Shown here: positions 17,839-27,520 of the stretch, in pieces
Position numbering within the stretch: the first letter of the stretch is position 1
Layout of the letters: every line of letters begins with the position of its first letter
Source: Sphingobium naphthae
Lineage (GTDB): Bacteria; Pseudomonadota; Alphaproteobacteria; Sphingomonadales; Sphingomonadaceae
DNA: 64,000 bases
Assembly (NCBI RefSeq): GCF_020782235.1
Contig: NZ_JAJGNO010000002.1
Span: 248,001-312,000 of the forward strand
Direction: 5' to 3'
Position numbers and translations under genes: made by a program
Notes under the pieces: model-generated
The model's database searches: none
Told to the model about the DNA's origin: nothing
What the model saw: the letters and a program-made list of their open reading frames with translations, nothing else

Positions 17839-19770
17839 TCAGTCGTGCGGTTCGACCGGGAGCGCGACGGACAGATGCGGCGGCTGATTATAGGCGCTGT
17901 TCTGCCAGGCGACGCCCAGGCGGTAGACCGGGTCGTGCATCAGCGTGGCGTGGCGAATGGCGGTCGGCCAGGGGGTGGCGTAGATGCGCAGCTCGCGGCT
18001 GTCGGCGCTGCGCAGAACCAGTTCCTCGCGCCAGTCACCCACTATGTCGGCTGAAAGGGCTGGGTTGCGCTTGGTTCCGTTGTTGGATGCGACGCCCTGC
18101 GGCAGGAGCACCGGGTCTTCCTTGCCCGCCTGCCAGTTCCATTTGGTGATGCGGTCGCCATCGAGCAGTTCGCGCAGCGCGTCGCCGTCCCACCAGATGC
18201 CGAAATTGGCGGCGCGCGGGTGGCCGCCAGGGATGACGCCACCCTTCGCATCCCAAAGGTCCGCAGAGTTGGATGCCCAGGCCTCCACACCTGGATGGCG
18301 CGGATCGATGTCGATGGCGATGCCGCGCCCGGTGTCGCGATCGGCCGGCTTGGTCCAGAGCCGCTCGCCCGTGCGCGCGTCGAGCATGGCGGCGCCGATG
18401 TTGCCGTTGGCGCGCATGTCCTCATGCACGCCGAAACGCTCCAGCCCCGGACGGGACGGGTCGAGATCAGCGACGTGCAGCGCGTCGCCATGGAACAGCC
18501 GGGCGGTCCAGAGCCCCTTGCCGTCATCATCCACCGCCATCGCGCCATAGATGATCTCGTCCCGGCCATCGCCGTCCACATCGGCGACAGACATCTGGTG
18601 GTTCCCCTGGCCGCCATAGCCGTCATGGCCCGGGGCGCTACTGTCAAACAGCCAGCGACGCGTCAGCTTGCCATCCCGCCAGTCCCAGGCGGCGAGCACG
18701 GAGCGGCCATAATAGCCGCGCGCGAAGACGAGGCTGGGGCGGCGCCCGTCGAGATAGGCGACGCTGGCGAGATAGCGTTCGGAACGATTGCCATAGGCAT
18801 CGCCCCAGCTTTGGACCATCGCCTCTGGCGTGGGATCATCGCCGCCCGGGCCACGCGTCGGCGCATAGGGCTGGCTGGCGAGCGCGCGGCCGGTGCGCCC
18901 GTCGAAGATGGTGAGATATTCGGGGCCGCGCAGGATTCGGCCTTGCAGGCGAGCGACCCGGCGTCCGTCAGGCAGCAAGGTGGCGCCGGTGCGGTCGGCC
19001 TGGGGCCGTTCACCCACAGTCTCGCGCCATTCGGCGGCGGCATCGCCAAGCGCCTTGCCGGCGCCGTCGATCGTGCCGTCCGCGGTCTTCATCGCGATCT
19101 CCGCGCGACCGTCGCCATCCAGATCATAGACCATGAACTGGGTATAATGCGCGCCCGAACGGATATTGCGCCCCAGGTCGATGCGCCACAGGCGCTTTCC
19201 GTCCAAATTATAGGCATCGAGCAGCGTTTCGCCGCTATAGCCGCCAAAGGCATTGTCCTTCGCGATCGAGGGATACCATTTGACGATCAGTTCATAGCGG
19301 CCATCGCCATCCAGGTCGCCTACGCTGGCATCATTGGCGCTGTAGCTGTAACGCTCGCCATCGGGCGTGGTCCGGTCGGCCGGCGGGTCGAGCGGGATGG
19401 AGAGATAGCCGCCGGTCCAGGGCGCAGCGTCGGCGAGCGGCCTGCCGCGCGCGTCGCGAAGGCTGTAGCGGCTCTCCGCGCTGCCCTCCGGATCGACGAG
19501 GCTGGTGGCGTCGGACGCCGCGATCGTGCGGAGGGGCTTGCCGTCGCGCAACAGGGTGAAACGGGTATTGGCGGGATCGGTCGCGAGCAGCCGCCAGCTG
19601 ACATGCATGCCCTGCCCCGTCGAAAGCGGCACCACCACCAGCGCGCGGTCGAGCCGCTCCATCTGACGTCCGCCCGTCGGCGCCGATGTCGCCGCAGTGG
19701 CGGTTATCGTCGCCATGAGCGCCACCGCGCCGCCCCGGATCGCCAGCCCCGTGCCCATTCGCCTCATCAT
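17839..19770 (-). CDS. Rhamnogalacturonan lyase (PL11-like)
   Basis: 643 residues with an N-terminal export signal. The protein is an eight-bladed-propeller type enzyme with repeated calcium-loop motifs (VGDLDGDGRYELIVKW, YDLDGDGRAEIAMK, VADVDGDGRDEIIYG) and the family signature RSGAHYTQFMVYDL. It is full length and matches PL11 rhamnogalacturonan endolyases, which cut the rhamnose-galacturonate backbone of pectin by beta-elimination. It is the last gene of the minus-strand pectin locus, 102 bases after the oligogalacturonate lyase gene. Its own promoter may lie in that gap, which carries CCACAT/ATGTGG arms. Endo versus exo action cannot be told. Confidence 0.9.
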   Translation of the reverse strand: MMRRMGTGLAIRGGAVALMATITATAATSAPTGGRQMERLDRALVVVPLSTGQGMHVSWRLLATDPANTRFTLLRDGKPLRTIAASDATSLVDPEGSAESRYSLRDARGRPLADAAPWTGGYLSIPLDPPADRTTPDGERYSYSANDASVGDLDGDGRYELIVKWYPSIAKDNAFGGYSGETLLDAYNLDGKRLWRIDLGRNIRSGAHYTQFMVYDLDGDGRAEIAMKTADGTIDGAGKALGDAAAEWRETVGERPQADRTGATLLPDGRRVARLQGRILRGPEYLTIFDGRTGRALASQPYAPTRGPGGDDPTPEAMVQSWGDAYGNRSERYLASVAYLDGRRPSLVFARGYYGRSVLAAWDWRDGKLTRRWLFDSSAPGHDGYGGQGNHQMSVADVDGDGRDEIIYGAMAVDDDGKGLWTARLFHGDALHVADLDPSRPGLERFGVHEDMRANGNIGAAMLDARTGERLWTKPADRDTGRGIAIDIDPRHPGVEAWASNSADLWDAKGGVIPGGHPRAANFGIWWDGDALRELLDGDRITKWNWQAGKEDPVLLPQGVASNNGTKRNPALSADIVGDWREELVLRSADSRELRIYATPWPTAIRHATLMHDPVYRLGVAWQNSAYNQPPHLSVALPVEPHD

Positions 19771-19825
19771 CCCTCTCCCTGATTTTGGAGCAGGCTATAA
19801 GAGGGTCGCGGCTATGGCAAGCGTG

Positions 19826-19858
19826 TTCCACATTCATATAATGCACACCATCATGTGG
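19826..19858. promoter_or_regulatory. Inverted repeat CCACAT / ATGTGG before the rhamnogalacturonan lyase
   Basis: TTCCACAT (19826-19833) and ATGTGG (19853-19858) flank a CATATAATG core in the gap between the oligogalacturonate lyase stop and the PL11 start. The TGTGGAA element recurs in the palindrome before the pectin TonB receptor. It could be an operator, or the hairpin of an attenuator. Confidence 0.3.
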
Positions 19859-19872
19859 GACATGAGACACGC

Positions 19873-21186
19873 TTATTTCGTCACCTTGACGGCGTAGACC
19901 TGGTTGCTGCCGTCCATGTTGGAGCGGAAGACCATCCATTGCCCGTCGGGGGTGAAGGTGATGTTGGGTTCCAGCCGATAGTCATGCCGGCGCATGTCGA
20001 CGATCTTTTCCGCCTCGAAGGTGCCGGGCGCAACCAGATCGGCGGCGTTGTCGGCGTGGATGCCGGCGACGTCGGGGATGTCGCGGGGCGTGAAGCGGTA
20101 GAGATATTTGCCGTCGGGCGCGTGGGCGACCATTTCGGCGTCGCCGCCGTCGCCCGAGAAATGCGCAAGGTCGGGCGCCTGATTGTAATGGACCGACCAC
20201 AGGTTGCGATCGACATGATACCAGCGGCGACGGCCGGTCGCGAGTTCATAGCCCGCGAGCCAGAAGACCTCGCCGCGCGGCGTCTGGAGATCATACCAGA
20301 TCCACTTTCCGTCGGGCGAGAAGAATTCATGCCCGGCGATTTCCATGTTCATGAAGCGTTTGTGGACCAGTTGCTTGCCCGTGCCGTCGGTGCGGATGGT
20401 CCAGATGCGGTCGACCTTGTGCCAGGGGCCTTCATGGCAATACATGATGAGGCCGGGATCGGTGGGCGAGAACTGCACATGGTTGAGCCAGTCGGTCGAG
20501 GCGACGACGACCTTCCGCTCGCCGGTGCGAATGTCGATGGTGAAGATTTCCATCGGTATCTTCGCTTCCAGCCGCTCGTTGAGGCGCACCTCCTTGGCTT
20601 CGGCGAAGGTCAGCGGCTGGCCGTCGGGGCCGGTGGCGGCATAGTTGGCCTGGCCGAACTGCTGCTTGATCTCGGGCTCTCCGCCCTTCTTCGTGCCGTC
20701 GGGCTGCAGCGGCCGGTCGCTGGCCGCCCATTGGCCGAGCAGCAGGCTTTCGTCCGCGTTGATCGAGCCGATCGAGCCCTTTGCCACGGTCGCGATGCGG
20801 CGCGTCCTGCCGCTGTCGATGTCGGCGGCGAAGATGGTGGTGGCCCCGCCCGCATCGTCGCGGCGGCGGCTGGCATAATAGGCGCTGCGCGTCCGGCGTC
20901 CGGTGAAGAGAAGTTGCAGATCGCGGCCCTTGACCAGCGGCGTCACGCTCCAGTCGGCGAGCGTCACGACGCTGATGCCATCGGGCGTGGAGATGACCAT
21001 CTTGTCGCCCTGAGGCGTGTAGCTGTTCTGGTGGAAATAGAGGCTGGCGGCGCCCGCGGGCTCATTAGTGATCTGGACGATCCGATGCCCGGTGGTGGCG
21101 TCGGTCCACTGCCTGACCGGCTTGGCGAAGGCGGCGCCGGTCCAGGCGAGCGCCGCGAGCGTTATCAGCATGATGCCGCTTTTCAT
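19873..21186 (-). CDS. ogl: Oligogalacturonate lyase (PL22-like)
   Basis: 437 residues. It starts MKSGIMLITLAALAWTG, a Sec signal, so the enzyme is probably periplasmic, unlike the cytoplasmic enterobacterial enzyme. The beta-propeller fold is seen in repeated segments (YTPQGDKMVISTPDG, FFSPDGKWIWYDL, ITFTPDGQWMVFRSN). The conserved histidine-rich parts LNHVQFSPTDPGLIMYCHEG and HVDRNLWSVHYNQAPD match the family and supply the metal and catalytic residues. It cleaves unsaturated digalacturonate into deoxy-ketouronate monomers. It starts 15 bases after the stop of the PL26-like gene, so they are co-transcribed. Confidence 0.9.
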   Translation of the reverse strand: MKSGIMLITLAALAWTGAAFAKPVRQWTDATTGHRIVQITNEPAGAASLYFHQNSYTPQGDKMVISTPDGISVVTLADWSVTPLVKGRDLQLLFTGRRTRSAYYASRRRDDAGGATTIFAADIDSGRTRRIATVAKGSIGSINADESLLLGQWAASDRPLQPDGTKKGGEPEIKQQFGQANYAATGPDGQPLTFAEAKEVRLNERLEAKIPMEIFTIDIRTGERKVVVASTDWLNHVQFSPTDPGLIMYCHEGPWHKVDRIWTIRTDGTGKQLVHKRFMNMEIAGHEFFSPDGKWIWYDLQTPRGEVFWLAGYELATGRRRWYHVDRNLWSVHYNQAPDLAHFSGDGGDAEMVAHAPDGKYLYRFTPRDIPDVAGIHADNAADLVAPGTFEAEKIVDMRRHDYRLEPNITFTPDGQWMVFRSNMDGSNQVYAVKVTK

Positions 21187-21200
21187 CGAGAGGTCCTTCT

Positions 21201-23891
21201 TCAGCCTTGCGCCGGCAGCGCGTCGGGGATCAGCGCCAGATTTTCGATCGCGGCCAGCCCCCATTGGGCGGCCGCATTGGTGGAGACATTCGGCCATTCG
21301 ACGGTGGGGCCGAGATAGCGGGGGCCATCATGCGCGACGCGCGGGTCGCCGGTCGAGAGGCCAAGACCCGCTTCGCCGGAGAAGAACTCCTCCCAGGCGC
21401 GGCGCGCCATGGCGGCATCCTGCGTCTCATGCGCGAGATAGGCGGTGAGACGCGAATGGCCTTCGCGCAGGTTGCGTCCCTTCCAGGGAAAGGGAAAGGC
21501 GGCCTCCCACTGCGCGCGAGGGGCATTGAACCAGCGGCAATAGTCGAGCCAGGCCGCGCGATAGGTCGGCACGTCGAGCAGGTCGAGCAGTTCGGCATTG
21601 AGTTCGAGCGCGCCGAAGACGGCGTTGAGATGCGAGACGGCGATGCTGTCGCCCGCCCCCAGGAAGCGGCCGGTCGACAGGTCGAAGGGCGCGCTGCCCA
21701 CCAGCCAGCCATATTTGAGGCCGCCGATGCTGGTCATGCCGGCGAGCAGCCGGTCGCGCCATGTCCGGTCGCCCGTCCGCTCCCATTCGGCGAGCCAGGA
21801 CGAGGCGACCGCGCACCAGGTGGTGCCGAAGGTCATGTCGATCACGCCAGCGGGCAAGGGCTTGCGCGCGGCCCCCGGCACCTTGCGGCCGATTTCGACA
21901 TGAGCGAGCGTCCGGTCGGACAGGATCAGGTCGCGCATCAGGTCGCCGACGCGCTCGTCGGCGGTCAGATAATAATAGATGCGGCGGTAGATGGCGTTGG
22001 AGATACGCGGCTGCTTGCTGCTGTCGCTCCAATGCTGGACGCCATGGCGCGTGCCCAGCCCCTTGAAGCGGCCGAGATGATAGACATCGACTTCGCCGGT
22101 GTGCCGCGTCATGGCTTCGGCGAAGCGGAACAGGCCCGCGTCGCCAGTGCGCAGGACGCTGAGCCACAGCCACAGGTCGGGCGACAATTCGCTATTATCC
22201 CAGGCGAAGCCGCCAATATCGTAGCGCCACTGGTGCCGATCCGCATCATAGGTGTGCATGACGTCGCCATGGTTCCAGAAGCCATACCAGCGGCGACGAT
22301 CGACTTCGGCTTCGTAGAAGGCGGCCAGATTGCGGATCTGATCCTCGATCCGCGCCTTCATCGGGGTGGAGCGCTCGGGCAGGCTCCAGGGGCCAAAGAC
22401 GTTCGCGGCATGGATGCGGCGCGGTTCGACCATCAGCTGCGGCGGGACGGCATTGGCCTGCGCCATGGCGGCGAGCCGGTCGGCGTCGGGCGTCGCCGCG
22501 CAGGCCCAGAGCGTCAGTTCGCTGGTGCGGGCAGTGCCGGTCGCACTGTCCCAGCCGGGTTCATAATCCTCATAGGTGATGGCGAGCCCTTCATTCTGGG
22601 CGTCATAGCCCTCCATGCCGAGCACGCCGCGATAGGGGCGCATGTCCATCGGCGGCGCATCGGGCGACCAGAGCCACAGGCCAAGCCGCGCCTGATCGGA
22701 CGCCGCATCGCGAATGTCGATCTGCGTCGGGTGTCGCTGCCAGAAATAGCGCGCGGCGAGCGCGATGCCGCCCTGGGGCGAGCCGACATAGCCAAGGCCG
22801 AGCGCGCGCGTGCCCGCGGTCGCATCGATCCAGGCATGGCCCGGCTCGGTGCGCTTCACCAGCGCGAAGCCGTCGGCGCTGTGCTGCCGCAGGGAAAAGT
22901 CGCTCCAGGTCGGGATGCGATCCAGCAGCGGGCGGACGCTGTCGGCCATCGCCTCCATCGGCACGGCGCGGCCGGCGATCTGCGCGGCGCGCACGGCGTC
23001 ACCGGGATCGCGGCGAAGGCCGGTGAGCGGCCGCACGGCTTCGGAGAAGAGATGGCCCGGTGTCGTGGCGAGGCGGACATGCCGGTCATGCGGTTCGCCG
23101 GCCATCGGCACGGCGGCGGCCAGCCCTAAGCTGCTGACGAAATCCTTTGCCGGATCGCCATCGAAGATGAAGCTGTGGACGATGCGCAGATGATCGCCGC
23201 CGGCATAGGCATAGAGGCGCAGGGTGAAGGGCAGCATGCGCCGCCCTTCCCCTTCATGCATCCCGTCGATTTTGACGACGGCGCGGACCGGCCCCTTCTG
23301 CTCGATGGTGACGGTTTCGATCCGGCCGGTGAGAGCGACGCGGCGACCCCGTTCGGGCGCGTCGTCGACGCTGGCGACGAGCGTGAGCGGCCCCATCACC
23401 TGGCGATCGCCCGACCAGGCGCCGGCGATGGCGACCGCGCCGCTGCGCGGGATGCGCCAGCGCGTGACGCCGCTGACGATGTCGATCGCATCGGCGGCTT
23501 CGCGCAGCAGCACCGGGCTTTCGGGCGGCTGCGGGCGGCCGGGAACGACGTCGAGCGCGCCGGGCTGGTCCGTGCCGGCGGGCAGCGCATGGGCCGACCA
23601 TTTGAGCGAACCATCGGGCCAGGTGGCGAGCGTCCAATGCTGCGAGGGCAAGGGCTTGCCATCGCCGCGCAGGCTGAGCGGCGCGCCGGCCCTTACGGCC
23701 CCGCGCGGCCAGGGCACGCCGAATGTCTGGCCCAGGCTGAGCGGCGGGGCGTCATCATCGATCCAGCGGATCGGCGTCTGCGGCGGCCGGGGCGTCGCGG
23801 CGCGAGCGGAGGATGGCAGCAGCGCGGCGGCGCTGCCGAGCAGGCTGGCGCGCAGCATGTCGCGGCGGCCGATGGTGAACTGGCTGGTCAT
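21201..23891 (-). CDS. Exo-rhamnogalacturonan lyase-like protein (PcRGLX / YetA-like, PL26)
   Basis: 896 residues with a Tat signal (RRDMLRASLLGSAAALLPS). The N-terminal beta-rich domain contains FGVPWPRGAVRAG and WPDGSLKWSAHALPAG. A central alpha/alpha-barrel part carries RRWYGFWNHGDVMHTYD, FAWDNSELSPDLWLW and GLGTRHGVQHWSDSSKQPR. This domain set is that of the PcRGLX/YetA family, which includes PL26 exo-rhamnogalacturonan lyases. It is the third gene of the pectin unit, 18 bases after the DUF6250 gene. It probably removes disaccharides from rhamnogalacturonan I in the periplasm. The exact linkage preference is not visible. Confidence 0.85.
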   Translation of the reverse strand: MTSQFTIGRRDMLRASLLGSAAALLPSSARAATPRPPQTPIRWIDDDAPPLSLGQTFGVPWPRGAVRAGAPLSLRGDGKPLPSQHWTLATWPDGSLKWSAHALPAGTDQPGALDVVPGRPQPPESPVLLREAADAIDIVSGVTRWRIPRSGAVAIAGAWSGDRQVMGPLTLVASVDDAPERGRRVALTGRIETVTIEQKGPVRAVVKIDGMHEGEGRRMLPFTLRLYAYAGGDHLRIVHSFIFDGDPAKDFVSSLGLAAAVPMAGEPHDRHVRLATTPGHLFSEAVRPLTGLRRDPGDAVRAAQIAGRAVPMEAMADSVRPLLDRIPTWSDFSLRQHSADGFALVKRTEPGHAWIDATAGTRALGLGYVGSPQGGIALAARYFWQRHPTQIDIRDAASDQARLGLWLWSPDAPPMDMRPYRGVLGMEGYDAQNEGLAITYEDYEPGWDSATGTARTSELTLWACAATPDADRLAAMAQANAVPPQLMVEPRRIHAANVFGPWSLPERSTPMKARIEDQIRNLAAFYEAEVDRRRWYGFWNHGDVMHTYDADRHQWRYDIGGFAWDNSELSPDLWLWLSVLRTGDAGLFRFAEAMTRHTGEVDVYHLGRFKGLGTRHGVQHWSDSSKQPRISNAIYRRIYYYLTADERVGDLMRDLILSDRTLAHVEIGRKVPGAARKPLPAGVIDMTFGTTWCAVASSWLAEWERTGDRTWRDRLLAGMTSIGGLKYGWLVGSAPFDLSTGRFLGAGDSIAVSHLNAVFGALELNAELLDLLDVPTYRAAWLDYCRWFNAPRAQWEAAFPFPWKGRNLREGHSRLTAYLAHETQDAAMARRAWEEFFSGEAGLGLSTGDPRVAHDGPRYLGPTVEWPNVSTNAAAQWGLAAIENLALIPDALPAQG

Positions 23892-23909
23892 GTCCCCTCC
23901 TTCGCCGGT

Positions 23910-24605
23910 CTACAGCCGGATGATCGCGAAATTGCGTAGCTGGATATGGCTTTGGGTCGTGCGCACGCCGAAATGGCCGTGGCGATAGGGATGGCGGTCC
24001 GTCATGGCGAACAGCGTCTCGCCGTCGCGCTCCACGGCGATATGCCCGCCATCGGCGATCAGCCGCAGGTGGAACCAGCGATTGGGCGTCAGCATGGCGG
24101 CCGGGTCCAGCCGGTCATGGTCGGGCAGCAGCGGCCGGTCGCCCGCGCGCCCGACATAGCGGCGCATGCGCGTGGTGCTGTTCCGGTTGCCGCCGATGCC
24201 GACATAATAGGTGCGCAGGCTGTCATAGTCCTCAAAGACGCCGCTGCGCTTCGCCGCAAGGGCGGACTCGCCCGGCATCGCGGGGTCCTGCGCCATCCAG
24301 AAGGCGTTGACATCGCTGACGGCGTCCTGCGGCCCGCCCGCCTGCACCGCGCGCACATCATAGTCGATGGCGACGGGGCTGGTGAGCGGCTGGCGGAACC
24401 AGAGAGTGAGGCCGGCGGGCGTGTCGATGTCAAGCACGCCATCGCGCGCCGTCACCTGCGCCCGGGGCGAGGCGGCTTCCAGCCGCCACAGGCCAAGGCC
24501 ATGGCGGAAATCGTCGCCAAAGAGCCTCTTGCCGGCGGCGGCGCGCGCCGCGACTGGCGTGGCAGCCAGCGCGGCGAGCATCGTCCGGCGCGTGAGGCCG
24601 ATCAC
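23910..24605 (-). CDS. DUF6250 domain-containing protein
   Basis: 231 residues with an export signal (RRTMLAALAATPVAARAAA) and a single beta-sandwich resembling concanavalin-like lectin/glucanase folds: DDFRHGLGLWRLE at the front, DVNAFWMAQDP in the middle and GHFGVRTTQSHIQLRNFAI at the end. Proteins of this family occur in polysaccharide-utilisation loci for pectin. Catalytic activity has not been inferred; glycan binding or a small lyase role are both possible. ATG at 24605 overlaps the receptor stop by four bases (ATGA), showing translational coupling to the TonB receptor. Confidence 0.8.
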   Translation of the reverse strand: MIGLTRRTMLAALAATPVAARAAAGKRLFGDDFRHGLGLWRLEAASPRAQVTARDGVLDIDTPAGLTLWFRQPLTSPVAIDYDVRAVQAGGPQDAVSDVNAFWMAQDPAMPGESALAAKRSGVFEDYDSLRTYYVGIGGNRNSTTRMRRYVGRAGDRPLLPDHDRLDPAAMLTPNRWFHLRLIADGGHIAVERDGETLFAMTDRHPYRHGHFGVRTTQSHIQLRNFAIIRL

Positions 24606-27307
24606 AGTTTCAGGCGGACACCGCCATAGACGCGGCGACCGAAGGTTTCGATGATCGTGCGGCGATAGACGCTGTTCGCATTTTCCTTGCGCGTGGCGTC
24701 GAGCAGGTTGACGCCTTCGAGGAAGAAGGAGACGCCGGGCATCACGGTGATGTTGAGCGAGGCGTCAAGCTGGCCATAGGCTTCGCCGAATTCCGGATTG
24801 CCGCCGCGACCGGCCGCGTTGATCAGATATTTGGAGCGCCAGTTATAGGCGCCGCGCAGGCTGACGACATCATCCTCATAATAGGCCGAGATATTGTAGC
24901 TGTGGCGCGACAGGCCCTGGAAGGGCAGGGAGTCGCCGGTGAAGCGGTCCACGCCTTCATAGCCGCTGTCCTTCGAATAGGTATAGTTGGCGATCACGCC
25001 CATCTGCTTGAGCAGCGGCACGTCGATAAAGTCGAAGGCGATCTGCGCGCCGGCTTCGACGCCGTTGATCGTCACCTTCTGCGTGCCGTTGGTGGGCACG
25101 GTGATGGTGTAGGTGACGCCGGTGGCGGGATCAGTGTAATCTTCGGTCGTGTTCTGGATGAAGCTGCTGATTTCCTTGCGGAAATAGGTGACCGACGCGA
25201 AGCTGGTGGCGTTGATATAATATTCGAGGCCGGCATCATATTGGCGCGCGCGGAAGGGCTGGAGCCCCGGATTGCCGCGCGACCCGGTCAGGCCGACGAC
25301 GTCGAGCGTGAAGCGCGGGGCAAGCTGCTGCGGCAGCGGCCGGGCCATGACTTCGGTCGCGGTGACGCGCGCCATCAGCGTGTCGGGGATAAGCTCCGCC
25401 TTCAGGTTGAGCGAGGGCAGGAACTCGGTGTTCTTGCTGTCATAGGCGACCGGCGAGACGATGCCGGCCTGGCTGAGATAGCCCGAGGTATCGACCTGCG
25501 TGTTCACGACGCGCGCGCCGATCACGCCGCTGACCGGGACGGCGCCCACGTCGAAGGCGAAGGACGCCTGGGCAAAGCCGGCGATGTTGCGCTCGCCCAC
25601 TTCCCAAGTGTCGGTGAAGACCTGGCACGTGCCGCCGGGACGTTCGGGGCAGCCGCCCTCCTCGAACGGGTCGGGCACGCCGATCGCGTCGGCGACGCCC
25701 TGCGTCATGTTGAGCCAGGCCTGATAGCCGTCGCTGAAGCCGAGATCGCCGGTGTGGAAGAAAGGCGAGGTGCCAAGCGACGCATAGCCCAGCGCATTGT
25801 CGATCTGCGCCTGCGCCGCCGGATCAGAAAAGCCGTTGAGGATAGTCGAGCGATTGAAGTATTTGCTGGTGACGGTGAGGTCGCGATACTGGCCGCCGAT
25901 CTTGATCGAGGTCAGGACGCCGCCGTCGGGCTTATATTCCGCATCGAGCTTGGCCATTTTCTCGGTCTGATTGTCGTAGCGCGGGCGGCGCAGGACGGTC
26001 AGCTGGTTGATGCCGGCGCGGGTCGTGGGATCATTGGGCAGGATGATGTTGGGCGCATTCTGGCCATTGGCATAGTCGACGATCAGGCTGTCCATGCCGG
26101 TCACCGCGGCGGTGGCGTTGATCTCGTTATTATAGGCCTTGGCCTTGGCGTAGGAGATTTTGGGCGTCAGCGTCAGCTTGCCCGTGGTCCATTCCGCGCC
26201 GAGCGCCACATTATAGGTGGTGCGGCGAATGTCGCCCAGGATGTTGCGATAGGAAACGCCCAGCTGGCTGGTCTGCGCCAGCGCGGGATTGTTGGTCATT
26301 TCCAGATGCTCGACCGTGTTGTCGGGCCCGATGATCGTGTTTTCGGTGTCGACGATGCCGCCGCTGGTGCCGGTCTGCAGATATTGCGAGGTGACCGACT
26401 GGTTGGACCGCGTCCAGTTGGCCTCCAGATAGGTCTTGAAGTCGTCGCTTGGGCGCCATTCGAAAATGCCGTTCAGCGCATAGCGGCGGGTCTCCAGGCG
26501 GTTGATGACATAGCGCGGGATGTCGGGGAAGAAATCGCCGACGCCATCCTCGTTGAGGTCGTAGAGATCGCCATTGGAATCCTTGAGCTGCACCCAGCCG
26601 GTGGTGCGGGCCTGATGGCTTTCGACGTTGCGGTTCTCGAACGTGCCCGACACTAGGACGCCCAGCGTGCCGTCGGCGAAGGTGTCGCTGCCGATGATGG
26701 CGAGGCGCGGGTCCATATGGTCGCCAATGTCGGCATAGATAGCCTGGGCGGAGCCGGCGAGATAGGGCTTGCCGCCATTGTCGAACGGCCGGCGCGTGAT
26801 GATGCGCACGGTGCCGCCGACGCCGCCTTCGGTCATGTCGGCAGTCGCGGACTTCACGACTTCCAGCCGGTTGACGAATTCGGACGGCAGGTCGCGGAAA
26901 TCGACGTCGCGGCCGCCGCCGACCGTGGTCGAAAGCGCGGTCGTGCCGTTGATTTCGACCCGGTTGAGGCTGGGATCGGCGCCGCGGATGGTGACGCCCG
27001 CGCCTTCACCGTCGGCGCGCGAAATCTGCACGCCCGTCACGCGCTGAAGCGCTTCGCCGATATTCTTGTCCGGGAATTTGCCGATATCCTCGGCCGAGAT
27101 GGCGTCGAGCACCTGGGGCGCGTTGCGCTTGGCGTTGAGCGCACCCTGAAGGCTGGAGCGGATGCCGGTGACGACGATGTCGGCGACCTCATCATCCTGC
27201 GCGGCCTGATCCTGGGGCGCGACCTCCTGCGCGGCGAGGGCAAGCGGCGTCACAGCCGCCAGCGCCGCATAGGAAATCGTAGCAAGTTTCACATAACGCA
27301 ACCGCAC
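24602..27307 (-). CDS. TonB-dependent receptor of pectin locus (Xanthomonas/Caulobacter type)
   Basis: 901-residue outer-membrane receptor, the first gene of the pectin / rhamnogalacturonan unit. It has a signal peptide, a TonB box region (DIVVTGIRSSLQGALNAKR), and a plug with EDIGKFPDKNIGEALQRV, GVQISRADGEGAGVTIRG and GGVGGTVRI, the signature of carbohydrate-type receptors. The C terminus FGRRVYGGVRLKL closes the barrel. GTG at 27307 follows GGGAGGA at a good distance, so a GTG start is preferred. It likely imports pectic oligosaccharides for the periplasmic lyases encoded downstream. A 19-bp palindrome directly upstream is the probable operator; no cognate regulator gene lies nearby. Confidence 0.94.
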   Translation of the reverse strand: MRLRYVKLATISYAALAAVTPLALAAQEVAPQDQAAQDDEVADIVVTGIRSSLQGALNAKRNAPQVLDAISAEDIGKFPDKNIGEALQRVTGVQISRADGEGAGVTIRGADPSLNRVEINGTTALSTTVGGGRDVDFRDLPSEFVNRLEVVKSATADMTEGGVGGTVRIITRRPFDNGGKPYLAGSAQAIYADIGDHMDPRLAIIGSDTFADGTLGVLVSGTFENRNVESHQARTTGWVQLKDSNGDLYDLNEDGVGDFFPDIPRYVINRLETRRYALNGIFEWRPSDDFKTYLEANWTRSNQSVTSQYLQTGTSGGIVDTENTIIGPDNTVEHLEMTNNPALAQTSQLGVSYRNILGDIRRTTYNVALGAEWTTGKLTLTPKISYAKAKAYNNEINATAAVTGMDSLIVDYANGQNAPNIILPNDPTTRAGINQLTVLRRPRYDNQTEKMAKLDAEYKPDGGVLTSIKIGGQYRDLTVTSKYFNRSTILNGFSDPAAQAQIDNALGYASLGTSPFFHTGDLGFSDGYQAWLNMTQGVADAIGVPDPFEEGGCPERPGGTCQVFTDTWEVGERNIAGFAQASFAFDVGAVPVSGVIGARVVNTQVDTSGYLSQAGIVSPVAYDSKNTEFLPSLNLKAELIPDTLMARVTATEVMARPLPQQLAPRFTLDVVGLTGSRGNPGLQPFRARQYDAGLEYYINATSFASVTYFRKEISSFIQNTTEDYTDPATGVTYTITVPTNGTQKVTINGVEAGAQIAFDFIDVPLLKQMGVIANYTYSKDSGYEGVDRFTGDSLPFQGLSRHSYNISAYYEDDVVSLRGAYNWRSKYLINAAGRGGNPEFGEAYGQLDASLNITVMPGVSFFLEGVNLLDATRKENANSVYRRTIIETFGRRVYGGVRLKL

Positions 27308-27325
27308 CGGTCATCCTCCCTTATA

Positions 27326-27344
27326 CCAATATTCCACATATTGG
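27326..27344. promoter_or_regulatory. 19-bp palindromic operator before pectin TonB receptor
   Basis: CCAATAT, five bases, ATATTGG: perfect 7-bp arms ending 19 bases before the GTG start, just upstream of the ribosome site. A TTGACA hexamer lies about 35 bases further upstream on the coding strand. Probably a repressor site (GntR or LacI type by form). Confidence 0.6.
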
Positions 27345-27520
27345 ACTTTGATTGCGTTATTTGGAAAATATACGAGGCGCTTGTCAAGAAGGAGTTTCGA
27401 CAGCGCGGTTCGACGCGCAGCGGCCGCGACGAAAGGAGCCGCAGCGGCGACGAACAAGATCAGTCAGGAAGCGAGGAAGCCGCGCCGGACGCGACTCGGA
27501 ACGGCGCTGAGAGTGGGCGC

